Assembly: GCA_028281925.1 (NCBI GenBank) | Contig: JANQIX010000029.1 | Location: 18,303 to 82,302, forward strand | DNA: 64,000 nt | Direction: 5' to 3' | Origin: Alphaproteobacteria bacterium | GTDB lineage: Bacteria; Pseudomonadota; Alphaproteobacteria; DSM-16000; Inquilinaceae | In this document: positions 8,481 to 17,525 of the stretch, piece after piece | Position numbering within the stretch: the stretch's first letter is position 1 | Layout of the letters: each line of letters begins with the position of its first letter | The notes under the pieces: generated by a model | What the model saw: only the letters and a program-made list of their open reading frames with translations | The model's database searches: none | Told to the model about the DNA's origin: nothing | Position numbers and translations under genes: made by a program

Positions 8481-8502
8481 ACCGCGCCTCGGGAGGCGCG
8501 GT
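8481..8502 (+). terminator. Rho-independent-like terminator after the small gene
   Basis: ACCGCGCCTC and GAGGCGCGGT form a near-perfect ten-pair stem with a two-base centre, four bases after the 86-codon gene. The following bases (TGCCTTCCTTTG) are pyrimidine-rich but not a pure T-tract. It also lies just past the end of gcvPB on the other strand and could serve both. Confidence 0.55.
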
Positions 8503-8534
8503 TGCCTTCCTTTGTCATTCGCCAACCGAAACGA

Positions 8535-10094
8535 TCACTCCGCCGCTTGGCTTTCCGGCGCAGGCGGTGTCCAGCGCAGGATCGGCTTGCGCGCGGCGGC
8601 AGTTTCGTCCAGACGGCGGCGGGGGGTGAGATAGGGCGCACCGGCGAAATACTCGGCATCGCCGGCCTTCGCGCGGCGCGCGAGTGCCAGCACCGTGTCG
8701 GCGAAGGCATCCAGTGTGGCCTTGCTCTCGCTCTCCGTCGGCTCCACCAACAAGGCACCGTGGACGACCAGCGGGAAATACATGGTCATGGGGTGGAAAC
8801 CCTCATCCACCAGCGCCTTGGCCATGTCCAGCGTGGTGACGCCGGTGTCCTTCAGGAAGTGGTCGTCGAACAGCACCTCGTGCATGCACGGGCCCGGGAA
8901 GGGCGCTGTCAGCTCTTCGCCCAAACGCGCCAGCAGATAGTTGGCGTTCAGCACCGCATCGCCCGCGGCCTGGCGCAGACCGTCGGCGCCGTGGCTCAGG
9001 ATATAGGCCAGCGCGCGCACGAACATGCCCATCTGGCCGTGGAAACCCTTCAGCCGCCCCAGGCTGTGGGCCGTCTCGCCCTCTGTCTGCTCGGCCAGAC
9101 GCAGGCCCTCCGGGCCATGTACGACCGACGGGATGGGGGCAAACGGCGCCAGTGCATCCGACAGCACGACGGGGCCGGAGCCGGGGCCGCCGCCGCCATG
9201 CGGTGTGGAAAAGGTCTTGTGCAGGTTGATGTGCATGGCGTCGATGCCAAGATCGCCCGGCCGCACGCGTCCCACGATGGCATTGAAATTGGCCCCGTCG
9301 CAGTAGAAATAGCCGCCGGCCGCATGCAGCGCGTCGGCGATGTCGACGATGTCGCCTTCGAACAGCCCACAGGTGTTGGGGTTGGTCAGCATGATGGCGG
9401 CGACGCCGTCGTCCAGCCGTTCCTTGAACGCGGCCAGGTCAACGCGCCCCTCATCGGTCGCCGGAATGCGGTCGACCGTGAAGCCAAGTGCCGCGGCCGT
9501 CGCGGGGTTGGTGCCGTGGGCGCTTTCGGGCACCAGCACATGGGTGCGGTCGGTCTGGCCATGGTGTTCAAGGGCCGCGCGGATCGCCATCATGCCGCAC
9601 AGTTCGCCATGGGCGCCGGCGCCGGGCGTCATGGCCACGGCCGGCATGCCGGTCAGTCGCTTCAGCCAGTCGGCCAGAGCGTCGATCAGTGCCAGCGCGC
9701 CTTGCACGGTGGACATCGGCTGCATCGGGTGCAGCGAGGCGAAACCGGGCAGGCGCGCCAGCTTCTCGTTGATCCGCGGGTTGTGCTTCATGGTGCACGA
9801 GCCGAGCGGGTACATCGTGGTGTCGATGCCCAGGTTCTGCTGTGACAGCCGCGTGTAGTGCCGCACCACCTGCGGTTCGGTGAGGCCGGGCAGGCCGACG
9901 GGGCCTTCGCGTTCCAGCCCGCCAAGGCGACGGTCGGCCGTCACCGGTTCGGCCAGGTCGACCCCGCAGGCCCCGGGCGTATCGGCCTCAAAGATCAGCG
10001 GTTCTTCCATCATCAGGCCGCGGTTGCCGGTGATGGTCTCGCCGTTGCTGGCGCCCGTTTCAGCGCCGCGCGTCGGGCGGCCTTGCGTGTTCAT
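8535..10094 (-). CDS. gcvPB: glycine dehydrogenase (decarboxylating) subunit 2
   Basis: A 519-residue PLP enzyme, the second half of the split P-protein of the glycine cleavage system. It decarboxylates glycine and passes the aminomethyl group to the lipoyl arm of GcvH. The PLP lysine is K293 in [16 protein letters not shown], the invariant P-protein motif. The ATG overlaps the gcvPA stop (ATGA at 10091-10094), giving translational coupling and a 1:1 heterodimer. The first 27 residues are poorly conserved; an internal MMEEPLIFE start is possible, but the overlap favours the longer form. It is the last gene of the riboswitch-controlled operon. Confidence 0.96.
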   Translation of the reverse strand: MNTQGRPTRGAETGASNGETITGNRGLMMEEPLIFEADTPGACGVDLAEPVTADRRLGGLEREGPVGLPGLTEPQVVRHYTRLSQQNLGIDTTMYPLGSCTMKHNPRINEKLARLPGFASLHPMQPMSTVQGALALIDALADWLKRLTGMPAVAMTPGAGAHGELCGMMAIRAALEHHGQTDRTHVLVPESAHGTNPATAAALGFTVDRIPATDEGRVDLAAFKERLDDGVAAIMLTNPNTCGLFEGDIVDIADALHAAGGYFYCDGANFNAIVGRVRPGDLGIDAMHINLHKTFSTPHGGGGPGSGPVVLSDALAPFAPIPSVVHGPEGLRLAEQTEGETAHSLGRLKGFHGQMGMFVRALAYILSHGADGLRQAAGDAVLNANYLLARLGEELTAPFPGPCMHEVLFDDHFLKDTGVTTLDMAKALVDEGFHPMTMYFPLVVHGALLVEPTESESKATLDAFADTVLALARRAKAGDAEYFAGAPYLTPRRRLDETAAARKPILRWTPPAPESQAAE

Positions 10095-11440
10095 CGCAGC
10101 GTCTCCCTCAGTGCTGCCAGCAGGGCGTCTTCGTCGTCGTCGGTCACCGTTTCCGTTGCCGCCACCAGCAACAGGTCCGCGAGATCCGGCCGCTCCGGAT
10201 AGAGCCGGCTGACCGGCACGCCGGCCAGCACGCCGCGCTCAGCCAGTGCGTCGACCACGGGTGCCGCCGGGCGGTCGAGCCGCACCGTGAACTCGTTGAA
10301 GAACCCGGTGTTGAGCACCGACACGCCAGGCAGCCCCGCCAGGCGATCCGCCAGCCGCACGGCGCGAGCGTGATTGACCTTGGCGAGTTGCCGGAAGCCG
10401 TCTTCGCCCAAGAGGCTCAGATGGATGGTGAAGGCCAGCGCACACAGGCCGCTGTTGGTGCAGATGTTGCTGGTCGCTTTTTCTCGCCGAATGTGCTGCT
10501 CGCGCGTCGACAGCGTCAACACGAAGCCGCGACGGCCGTCGACGTCGACGGTCTCGCCGCAGAGCCGGCCCGGCATCTGGCGGACATGCTTGGTGCGCGC
10601 GGCGAACAGGCCGACATGGGGGCCGCCGAAATTGAGGCCGTTGCCGATCGACTGGCCTTCCGCGGCGACGATATCGGCACCCATGGCGCCAGGCGGCTTG
10701 AGAAGGCCGAGCGACACGATCTCCGCCACCACGGCGATCAGCAGCACGCCCTTGGCGCGGCAGGCCTCGGCCAGGGGTCCGAGATCGGTCAAGTGGCCGA
10801 ACACGCTGGGCGTCTGCACCACCAAGCACGAGGTCTCGCCATCGATCCGGGCGGCAAGATCCTCGGTGCCGGCCGCATCCGCCTCGGCTTCGTCGAGCGA
10901 AAACCCGATGAAGCGGGCCAGCGTGCGCACGGTGTCACGGTAATGCGGATGCAGGCCGCCGGACAGCACCGCCCGGTTGCGCCGGGTCACGCGGTTGGCC
11001 ATCAGCACGGCTTCGGCACAGGCCGTGGCGCCGTCATACATCGATGCGTTGGCCACATCCATGCCGGTGATCAGCGCCACCTGGGTCTGGAATTCGAACA
11101 GGACCTGCAGCGTGCCCTGGCTGACCTCGGGCTGATAGGGCGTATAGCTGGTCAGGAACTCGCCGCGCTGGATCAGATAGTCGACCGTGGCCGGCACATG
11201 GTGGCGATAGGCACCGGCGCCCAGGAAGCAGGGCACATCGCTGGCCGGCACATTGCGAGCGGCCATAGCCGATATGGCCCGCTCCACCTCCATCTCGCCG
11301 GCATGCAGGGGCAGGCCGTCGATCGGCGCGTCCAGGCGTGCCGCATCGGGGACATCGCGATAGAGGCTGTCGATCGAAGGCACGCCGATGGTGGCCAGCA
11401 TGGACCGCCGGTCGGCGTCGGTCAGGGGCAGATACCGCAT
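10091..11440 (-). CDS. gcvPA: glycine dehydrogenase (decarboxylating) subunit 1
   Basis: A 449-residue partner of GcvPB; split P-proteins act as an alpha2beta2 assembly. The N-terminus ([20 protein letters not shown]) and the patterns [26 protein letters not shown] and [20 protein letters not shown] are diagnostic of subunit 1. The ATG at 11440 shares one base with the gcvH stop, and its own stop overlaps gcvPB. Length is standard. Confidence 0.96.
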   Translation of the reverse strand: MRYLPLTDADRRSMLATIGVPSIDSLYRDVPDAARLDAPIDGLPLHAGEMEVERAISAMAARNVPASDVPCFLGAGAYRHHVPATVDYLIQRGEFLTSYTPYQPEVSQGTLQVLFEFQTQVALITGMDVANASMYDGATACAEAVLMANRVTRRNRAVLSGGLHPHYRDTVRTLARFIGFSLDEAEADAAGTEDLAARIDGETSCLVVQTPSVFGHLTDLGPLAEACRAKGVLLIAVVAEIVSLGLLKPPGAMGADIVAAEGQSIGNGLNFGGPHVGLFAARTKHVRQMPGRLCGETVDVDGRRGFVLTLSTREQHIRREKATSNICTNSGLCALAFTIHLSLLGEDGFRQLAKVNHARAVRLADRLAGLPGVSVLNTGFFNEFTVRLDRPAAPVVDALAERGVLAGVPVSRLYPERPDLADLLLVAATETVTDDDEDALLAALRETLR

Positions 11441-11817
11441 CAGTCCAGGCCCGCCACGAATTCGTCGTAGGCGGCCTGGTCCATCATCTCGTCAAGCTCT
11501 GCCGGATTGGCGATCTTTATCTTGAAGAACCAGCCATCCTCGCCGGGCGACTCGTTCACGGCGGCCGGGCTTTCGACCAGGGCGGCGTTGGCTTCCACGA
11601 TCTCTCCGGTGACGGGGGCATAGACTTCGCTGGCGGCCTTGACGGATTCCACGACGGCGATTTCGCCACCCTTTTCCGCCTGGCGGCCCGCCTCCGGCAG
11701 CTCCACGAACACGATGTCGCCCAGCTGCTGCTGGGCATAATCGGTGATGCCGACGGTGCCGACGCCGTCTTCGACCCGGATCCATTCGTGATCGGTGGTG
11801 AAATAGAGTGTGCTCAT
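11440..11817 (-). CDS. gcvH: glycine cleavage system protein H
   Basis: A 125-residue lipoyl carrier that shuttles the aminomethyl group from the P-protein to GcvT and is reoxidised by lipoamide dehydrogenase. The lipoylation site is K60 in [18 protein letters not shown]. The start [12 protein letters not shown] is typical. It lies 35 bases after gcvT, with GGAGAATTTCCCC before the ATG. No gcvL (lpd) is in the cluster, so the E3 component must come from elsewhere in the genome. Confidence 0.97.
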   Translation of the reverse strand: MSTLYFTTDHEWIRVEDGVGTVGITDYAQQQLGDIVFVELPEAGRQAEKGGEIAVVESVKAASEVYAPVTGEIVEANAALVESPAAVNESPGEDGWFFKIKIANPAELDEMMDQAAYDEFVAGLD

Positions 11818-11852
11818 GGGGAAATTCTCCTGTCGCTGTCGGGGCAGGGTGG

Positions 11853-12989
11853 TCAGCCGCGGTAGTAACGCAGCGGCACGAATGGCAGTTTGACGATCTC
11901 GGCCCTCACCGGCCGGTCGCGGATCACCAGATTGCAGGCGGTGCCGGCCTTGGCATGCGCTACGTCGACATAGCCCATGGCGATGGGGCCGCCCACGGTA
12001 GGGCCGTGGCCGCCGCTGGTCACTTCGCCGATCAGCGTGCCGGCTTCGTCGGTGATCACCGTGTGCGCGCGGGCCGGTGCCCGGCCTTCGGGCTTCAGGC
12101 CGACGCGGCGGCGGGGCGGTCCGTCTTGCAGCTGCTGCAGGATCCGGTCGGCGCCAGGGAAGCCACCGTCAGTACGACGGCGTTTGCCGATCACCCAGGT
12201 CAGCGCTGCTTCAATGGGGGTCGTTTCGGTATCGATATCACTTCCGTAGAGGCAGAGGCCCGCTTCCAGCCGCAAGGTGTCGCGGGCGCCGAGGCCTGCC
12301 GGCGCCACCTCGGGCTCTTGCAACAGCCGTCGGGCCAGGGCCTCGGCGCCGTCGGATGCAACCGAGATCTCGTATCCGTCTTCGCCGGTATAGCCGGATC
12401 GGCTGACGAAGCAGTCGTGACCGTCGATCGTCGCCTTACGCACGGTCATGAACGACTGCGTCGCGGCTGCGGGGTCGAGCCGTGCCAATGCCGTAGCGGC
12501 CTGGGGCCCCTGCAGGGCCAAGAGCGATCGGTCCTCGGCGCGTGTGAGTGTCGCCTGGCCTGACAGCCCTTCCGCGATATGCGCGAAATCCGCATCCTTG
12601 CAGGCGGCATTGACGACCAGGAAGACGGCGCCGGGCCAGCTGTCATCAGCCGCACGGGTCACCATAAGGTCGTCGAGAATGCCGCCGGTTTCGTTCAGTA
12701 GCAGGGTATAGCGCGTCTGGCCGGCGTCCAGCCCGACCAGGTCACCCGGCACCAGGCTCTCCAGCGCCGCCGCTACGTTTGTGCCGCCGCTTGCCGTGAG
12801 GAACCCCTGGCCCATATGCGAGACGTCGAACAGGCTCGCCGCCTCACGTGTGTGCAGATGTTCCTTCATGATGCCGGCGGGGTACTGCACCGGCATGTCA
12901 TAGCCGGCAAACGGCACCATGCGGGCGCCGAGCTCGCGATGCAGGGCGTGCAGCGCCGTCGTTTTCAGGCTTTCAGGGGCATCGGTCAT
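11853..12989 (-). CDS. gcvT: glycine cleavage system aminomethyltransferase T
   Basis: A 378-residue folate enzyme that releases ammonia from the aminomethyl-lipoyl intermediate and forms 5,10-methylene-tetrahydrofolate. Family patterns include [36 protein letters not shown] and [19 protein letters not shown] chose the ATG at 12989, where homology starts; the open frame runs further up into the riboswitch leader and should not be used. GGAGG lies about 12 bases upstream. It is the first gene of the operon and so the one whose translation or transcription the glycine aptamers would gate. Confidence 0.96.
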   Translation of the reverse strand: MTDAPESLKTTALHALHRELGARMVPFAGYDMPVQYPAGIMKEHLHTREAASLFDVSHMGQGFLTASGGTNVAAALESLVPGDLVGLDAGQTRYTLLLNETGGILDDLMVTRAADDSWPGAVFLVVNAACKDADFAHIAEGLSGQATLTRAEDRSLLALQGPQAATALARLDPAAATQSFMTVRKATIDGHDCFVSRSGYTGEDGYEISVASDGAEALARRLLQEPEVAPAGLGARDTLRLEAGLCLYGSDIDTETTPIEAALTWVIGKRRRTDGGFPGADRILQQLQDGPPRRRVGLKPEGRAPARAHTVITDEAGTLIGEVTSGGHGPTVGGPIAMGYVDVAHAKAGTACNLVIRDRPVRAEIVKLPFVPLRYYRG

Positions 12990-13049
12990 GGTCTTCGCAG
13001 GCCTCCAGCCGGACGGGTGTACCGGCAGGGCGCGATAGCCCCATCGGTT

Positions 13050-13262
13050 CCAACCCCCGTCTGTACGGAGACCTGAGAGATTCACCGCTTGGCCTTGTAT
13101 CGGGCCGGTCGCGGCTTACCCCTTCGGTGAGGCAGCGCGGGCCGCCTGCTTTCCAGATGTGCCTCCCCTAGCGGTCCCTGGTGCCTGAGAGTTTCCCGGG
13201 GGTTTGCTCCTTCGGCGCCGACTGCGGGCGTGCGCGCCCGCGGCCGATCTCTCCCGCTAGGT
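13050..13262 (-). promoter_or_regulatory. tandem glycine riboswitch upstream of gcvT
   Basis: Read on the minus strand from about 13260, the RNA has two glycine aptamers. The first runs from GCGGGAGAGAT through GCGCCGAAGGAGCAAACCC to GAAACTCTCAGGCACC. The second runs from ATCTGGAAAGCAG through CTCACCGAAGGGGTAAGCC and AATCTCTCAGGTCTCCGT to ACAGACGGGGG. The CTCTCAGG and CCGAAGGnG blocks are the conserved junction elements of the gcvT class. About 60 bases separate the second aptamer from the gcvT ATG and must hold the expression platform. In this class glycine usually turns gcv expression on. Confidence 0.92.
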
Positions 13263-13291
13263 TCATCGGCGTGTTCGGGTTGACTGCATCT

Positions 13292-13319
13292 AGGCTAGCG
13301 CCCGCAGCCCCATTGTCAA
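13292..13319 (-). promoter_or_regulatory. candidate promoter for the glycine riboswitch and gcv operon
   Basis: On the minus strand a consensus -35 TTGACA occupies 13319-13314, and TAGCCT at 13297-13292 is a plausible -10 with a 16-base spacer. Transcription would start near 13285, about 25 bases before the first aptamer, which is the expected arrangement. Confidence 0.55.
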
Positions 13320-13344
13320 TCGGCAGAGGCTTGATCTCTGCCGA
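13320..13344 (-). terminator. hairpin terminator of the large oxidoreductase gene
   Basis: TCGGCAGAG (13320-13328) and CTCTGCCGA (13336-13344) form a perfect nine-pair stem with a seven-base loop, ten bases beyond the stop of the 1163-codon gene. It abuts the -35 of the gcv promoter. Only two T residues follow on the minus strand, so it may need Rho or act as an insulating stem. Confidence 0.55.
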
Positions 13345-13354
13345 ACCCCGTTGC

Positions 13355-16300
13355 CTATTCCGCTGCCTGCCGCAACTGCAGGCGCTTCAGGCAGCGGTCG
13401 ATCCACTGGGCCGTCAGCTTTTCCTGCAGGCTGTTCTGACCCAGGCGTTCGTGCAGGCCGTGGAATTCCACGCGGTCCAGCGACTGATCCTGGTTGAAGC
13501 AGGAAAAGACCACCGACCGCTTGCCCGTCTCCGGGTCCACATGCGGCTGCAGGCACTGGGCGCAGATCTCTTTCATCATGCATTGCATGGGCGAGTTGAT
13601 GGATCCGATGGCGACATGTCCCGGCTTCAGATAGGGCGCCAGCACGCCGTGGCGGGCCGCCCCCACCGCGCCCATCATGCGGTCGGAACCGATACAGATG
13701 ATGCGGTCGACCTCCGCCAGCGGGATGTCGGCCGGATCGGCGCCATAGCTGGCGATCGCCTCCACGATGTTGCCGACGAAGCCGCGGTCGCCTGGCCGCG
13801 ACGGCTCGAACCCTGGCGCCTCGTCGCAGCACCAGACGATACGGTCGGCCGCCGCTTCGATCTGGTCGACCTTGTAGCGGTCGATCACCTTCTTGTAGCC
13901 GGCGAAGTAGAGTACGCGGCTGCCCGCGGCCCGAAGCGCCTGGCCGATGGAAAACAGCACGGCATTGCCCAGGCCGCCACCCACCAGCATCACGGTCTCG
14001 TCCGACGGGATTTCGGTCGGCGTGCCCGTGGGGCCCATCAGGATCACCGGCTCGCCCGGCTCCAGGAAAGCGCAGAGGTCCGAAGATCCACCCATCTCCA
14101 GCACGATGGTGGAGAGCAGGCCCTGATCGCGGTCGACCCAGGCGCCGGTCATGGCCAGCCCCTCCATGGCCAGCGTCGTGACGTCGATCTTCGGTGCCAG
14201 GGTCTCGAAGTTCTGCAGGCGGTAGAACTGGCCGGGCTGGAAGGCGCGGGCGGCTACTGGGGCTCGCACGATGACCTCGACGATGGTGGGCGTCAGCCGT
14301 TCCACGGCGTGCACGACAGCCCTCAGATTGCCTCGTGCCCAGTCGACGATTTCGGGCCCGGTCACGGCGGTCGGCGATGTGGCGGCTAAGGCGCGGCTGA
14401 CGACTGGATAGCCCTGCTTGGTGCCGCCCATCGCCTTGACCACATTACCGCTGAAGCTGGGGTGCAGGTCGCCCCAGAACGACACCGTCCGCCCGTCTTC
14501 GGCCTTGTACATCAGCACCTGCGGCGTTTCCGGCTTGGCTACTCGCTCCGGCGTCACGGGATTGCCGTCGGCGTCGATGGCCTGGAAGAAGCCGCCGTCC
14601 AGCCGCAGCAGGTCGGGCTCTTCGCGCGCCAGCACGGTATTCGGGTGGGTGCCGGCGGCGACCAGGATGGTCCGCGCGGGCAGGGTGTGTTGCCGGCCGG
14701 TGCCGTGGGGCCGGCCATCCTCGCCGATTTCCTGCACTTCCACGGTCAGGCCGGCCGCATGGCCATAACGGTCCACTTCGACGGCCTTGGGCGAGAGCAA
14801 CTCTGCGAAAAGGATGCCCTCCTCCAGAGCCTTGTTCACCTCTTCATGATTGAGCGTGTAGCTGGGGGCGTCGATCAGGCGGCGGCGATAGGCGATGGTT
14901 GACCCGCCCCAGCCGATCATCAGTTCTTGTACCCGCGGTGTGCGGCCCTGGGCGGCGGCGGCTTGACGCTCCGCGCGCAAAGCAGCGGCATGGGTCAGAA
15001 ACTCCGCCGCGATTTCCGCTTCTTCCTCGGTCCAGCGCGCGCGCACTGCCGCCTCGCCCCGCTCAGCAACCAGGGTCTCATAGCGGGCCAGGAACTTCTC
15101 CACCTGCACGGCGTAATAGGCGAGGCTCTCGGTTGCCGTGTCGATCGCCGTCAGGCCGCCGCCGATCACGACGATGGGCAGGCGCACCTGCAAGTTGGCG
15201 ACGCTGTTGGTCTTGGCCGCGCCAGTGAGCTGCAGGGCCATGAGGAAATCCGAGGCCATGCGCACGCCGCGGGAGAGCGCGTTCGGCATGTCGATATAGG
15301 TCGGGCGGCCCGCCCCGGCGCACATGGCAATGTGGTCGAAGCCGGCGGCCAGTGCGTCTTCGATCTTCAGCGTGCCGCCGAAGCGCACACCGCCGGTCAT
15401 GGTGAAGCCGCGGCGGCGTTCCAGCAGAAGGCGGACGATCTTCAGGAAGTTCTTATCCCAGCGCACGGTGATGCCGTATTCGGCCACGCCGCCGAAGCCG
15501 GCCATCACCCGGTCGTCCAGGCCCTCCGTCAGCTCCGCGATGTCGTGGATCGGGCGGAACGGCTGCGGCGTGCCGTCGGGGGCCACGCCGGAGATCTCGC
15601 CAGGCAGCGGCTCGATCTTCAGGCCGTCGATGCCGACGATGGTGTGTCCGTCGTTCAGCAGGTGATGGGCCAGGTTGAAGCCGGCCGGCCCCAGCCCGAC
15701 GACCAGCACCTTGCTGCCCGTGTCGGGCAGCGGCAGCGGGCGCCGCAGGTTCAGCGGGTTCCAACGGGTCAACAGGCCGTAGATCTCGAACCCCCAGGGC
15801 AGCGCCAGCACGTCTTTCAGGGTGCGCGTCTCAGCCTGGGGAATATCCACAGGCTCCTGCCGCTGATAGATGCAAGACTTCATGCAGTCGTTGCAGATGC
15901 GGTGGCCAGTCGCCGCGCACAGCGGGTTGTCGACCGCGATCATGCCCAGGGCCGCGATGGGTCGGCCTTCCGTCTTCAGCACATGGAATTCGCTGATCTT
16001 CTCGTCCAGCGGACAGCCGGCCAGCGTGACGCCGAAGGGGCTCTTCTGGAACGCGCCCGTCTTGCGGTCGCGCAGACCCTTGGCACAGCTGTCCTTGGCT
16101 TGGTTGTGACACCAGATGCAATAGTTGGCCTCGTCCAACGCCCCGGTCAGGTCGGTCCCGTCGTCGGTCAGGGCGAAGCCTTCACGGTGGCGCAGCCGCG
16201 CGGGCGCTAGCCGGTATTTGGCGACGCCGTCTTCCTCCTCCGTTTCCAGTTCGATCAAGTGATAGGGGTCGATCTTCTCCGGCACCTGGAACAGCACGCC

Positions 16301-16846
16301 GTCGCCGTAGCGCACCCTCCCCTCCGGCGTGTGCAGCGCCCAGCCGGCATACTGCAGCGCATCAGCCAGCGGCTCGGAGTGGTTGGCTTCATCGTCGAGC
16401 CAGGCAGTGACCGCCTTGGCGAAGCCGAGTTCCGTCAGCGGGCCTCCGATATGGGCTTCCAGGCGGGCCTCCAGGGACGCCGCGTCAAGCTGGGCCGCCA
16501 CATCCGGCTTCACCTTCTTGGCCGCTTGGCGCTGCACGAACAGGCGCTTGCAGGTGTAGACGGGCGCCAGTCTGTCATGCTCAGCCGCCAGCGCATCGCG
16601 TGCTGCACGGATGTTGAAAAGGTCGGCCACGAAGTCTTCAAGATGGGGGCCGAGCGCGATCAGCAGCTCCGACTCGTCTTTCGCCGCCATGGCTTCGGGG
16701 GCCGCGCGGGCTTCCATGAGCCTTGCGTGCAGCGGGGCGTCCACGTCGGCCAGATGGTCAAGGAAAGCCGAGTCGATGCGGGCCAGGCCGTCGCGGTCAT
16801 AGAGATCGCCGAAGGCCAGTCCGTGCGAGAGCGTCAATGTGGGCAT
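13355..16846 (-). CDS. large multidomain FAD/NAD(P)-dependent iron-sulfur oxidoreductase (GltD-like core, PyrK/FNR-like C-terminus)
   Basis: A 1163-residue protein. Residues 1-230 are helical, with no domain I can name. Residues 240-330 hold a ferredoxin-like cysteine region as in GltD/DPYD-type proteins (C243, C246, C254, and the CxxCxxxC set C318, C321, C325). From about 375 a pyridine nucleotide-disulfide oxidoreductase domain begins with VLVVGLGPAGFNLA, and a second Rossmann motif follows near 555 (IVVIGGGLTAIDTA). Residues 855-1060 resemble a ferredoxin-reductase/PyrK electron-transfer module (GQFYRLQN, GPTGTPTEIP, LVGGGLGNAVL). A C-terminal cysteine group (CMMKEICAQCLQP, then FSCFNQD) likely binds another cluster. 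It would shuttle electrons between NAD(P)H and an unknown partner. The adjacent promoter and glycine riboswitch downstream are separate. Confidence 0.75.
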   Translation of the reverse strand: MPTLTLSHGLAFGDLYDRDGLARIDSAFLDHLADVDAPLHARLMEARAAPEAMAAKDESELLIALGPHLEDFVADLFNIRAARDALAAEHDRLAPVYTCKRLFVQRQAAKKVKPDVAAQLDAASLEARLEAHIGGPLTELGFAKAVTAWLDDEANHSEPLADALQYAGWALHTPEGRVRYGDGVLFQVPEKIDPYHLIELETEEEDGVAKYRLAPARLRHREGFALTDDGTDLTGALDEANYCIWCHNQAKDSCAKGLRDRKTGAFQKSPFGVTLAGCPLDEKISEFHVLKTEGRPIAALGMIAVDNPLCAATGHRICNDCMKSCIYQRQEPVDIPQAETRTLKDVLALPWGFEIYGLLTRWNPLNLRRPLPLPDTGSKVLVVGLGPAGFNLAHHLLNDGHTIVGIDGLKIEPLPGEISGVAPDGTPQPFRPIHDIAELTEGLDDRVMAGFGGVAEYGITVRWDKNFLKIVRLLLERRRGFTMTGGVRFGGTLKIEDALAAGFDHIAMCAGAGRPTYIDMPNALSRGVRMASDFLMALQLTGAAKTNSVANLQVRLPIVVIGGGLTAIDTATESLAYYAVQVEKFLARYETLVAERGEAAVRARWTEEEAEIAAEFLTHAAALRAERQAAAAQGRTPRVQELMIGWGGSTIAYRRRLIDAPSYTLNHEEVNKALEEGILFAELLSPKAVEVDRYGHAAGLTVEVQEIGEDGRPHGTGRQHTLPARTILVAAGTHPNTVLAREEPDLLRLDGGFFQAIDADGNPVTPERVAKPETPQVLMYKAEDGRTVSFWGDLHPSFSGNVVKAMGGTKQGYPVVSRALAATSPTAVTGPEIVDWARGNLRAVVHAVERLTPTIVEVIVRAPVAARAFQPGQFYRLQNFETLAPKIDVTTLAMEGLAMTGAWVDRDQGLLSTIVLEMGGSSDLCAFLEPGEPVILMGPTGTPTEIPSDETVMLVGGGLGNAVLFSIGQALRAAGSRVLYFAGYKKVIDRYKVDQIEAAADRIVWCCDEAPGFEPSRPGDRGFVGNIVEAIASYGADPADIPLAEVDRIICIGSDRMMGAVGAARHGVLAPYLKPGHVAIGSINSPMQCMMKEICAQCLQPHVDPETGKRSVVFSCFNQDQSLDRVEFHGLHERLGQNSLQEKLTAQWIDRCLKRLQLRQAAE

Positions 16847-16922
16847 GTTTCAGGCTTGTCGGAGCGGCGGGTTCATTCGCATCCCGTGCCGGGCTCTACC
16901 ACTGGGTATAGCCGGGCGTGGT

Positions 16923-17363
16923 TCATCGCCGATATGCGTTGGGGACGCGAACCTCCATTAGGCGGCCTGGCTCAGGCGTTGTAAAGCCGAACCGGGCATA
17001 GAGGCCGTGCGCGTCGCGCGTTGCCAGCATGAGCCGGCGCAGACCCTTCACGTCGGGATGGGACAGCACCGCTTCCACCAGCCATTTGCCCAGGCCTCGA
17101 CCTTGGTGCGCCGGCAGCACGAAGACATCGCCCAGATAAGCGAACGTGGCGCGGTCCGTCACGGCGCGGGCAAAGCCCGCCTGATCACCGTTCGTGCCGT
17201 AAAGGCCGAAGCAAAGCGAATGGTCGATGGAACGCTGGACGATGTCACGCGGGATGTCTTCGCTCCAATAGGCGGTCTTCAGGAAGCCGTGGATCGCATT
17301 CAGGTCCAGCCGGCCATTGTCGGTGTCGATTTCATATCCGTCCCGTGCAGCAACAATTGGCAT
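16923..17363 (-). CDS. GNAT family N-acetyltransferase
   Basis: A 146-residue acetyl-CoA-dependent transferase. The acetyl-CoA loop is visible as VLPAHQGRGLGKWLVEAVL, with LMLATRDAHGLYARFGF as the C-terminal beta/alpha unit. I chose the ATG at 17363 because GGGGG lies about ten bases upstream; a TTG at 17393 would add ten residues. It stands alone between the large oxidoreductase and ctaA, in opposite orientation to ctaA. The substrate cannot be predicted. Confidence 0.88.
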   Translation of the reverse strand: MPIVAARDGYEIDTDNGRLDLNAIHGFLKTAYWSEDIPRDIVQRSIDHSLCFGLYGTNGDQAGFARAVTDRATFAYLGDVFVLPAHQGRGLGKWLVEAVLSHPDVKGLRRLMLATRDAHGLYARFGFTTPEPGRLMEVRVPNAYRR

Positions 17364-17525
17364 CGGACGTGGTCCCCCGATCGGCGTTTCCAAGGCGGTC
17401 TAACCCGACGGTGGCTCGGCCGTCCAGCGGCCCCCAGCAACCATTGGCCGCATTTGACCCCCAGGCGCGGCGGTTCCATAACCGTCACAAAGACACTCCC
17501 GATCTTCAGACGGATGGAAGCGGAC

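Noticed and set aside
13181..14389. 402-codon plus-strand frame across the riboswitch and the end of the large oxidoreductase gene
   Set aside because: It crosses a structured RNA leader and a real gene on the other strand, and its product looks like reverse-frame translation.
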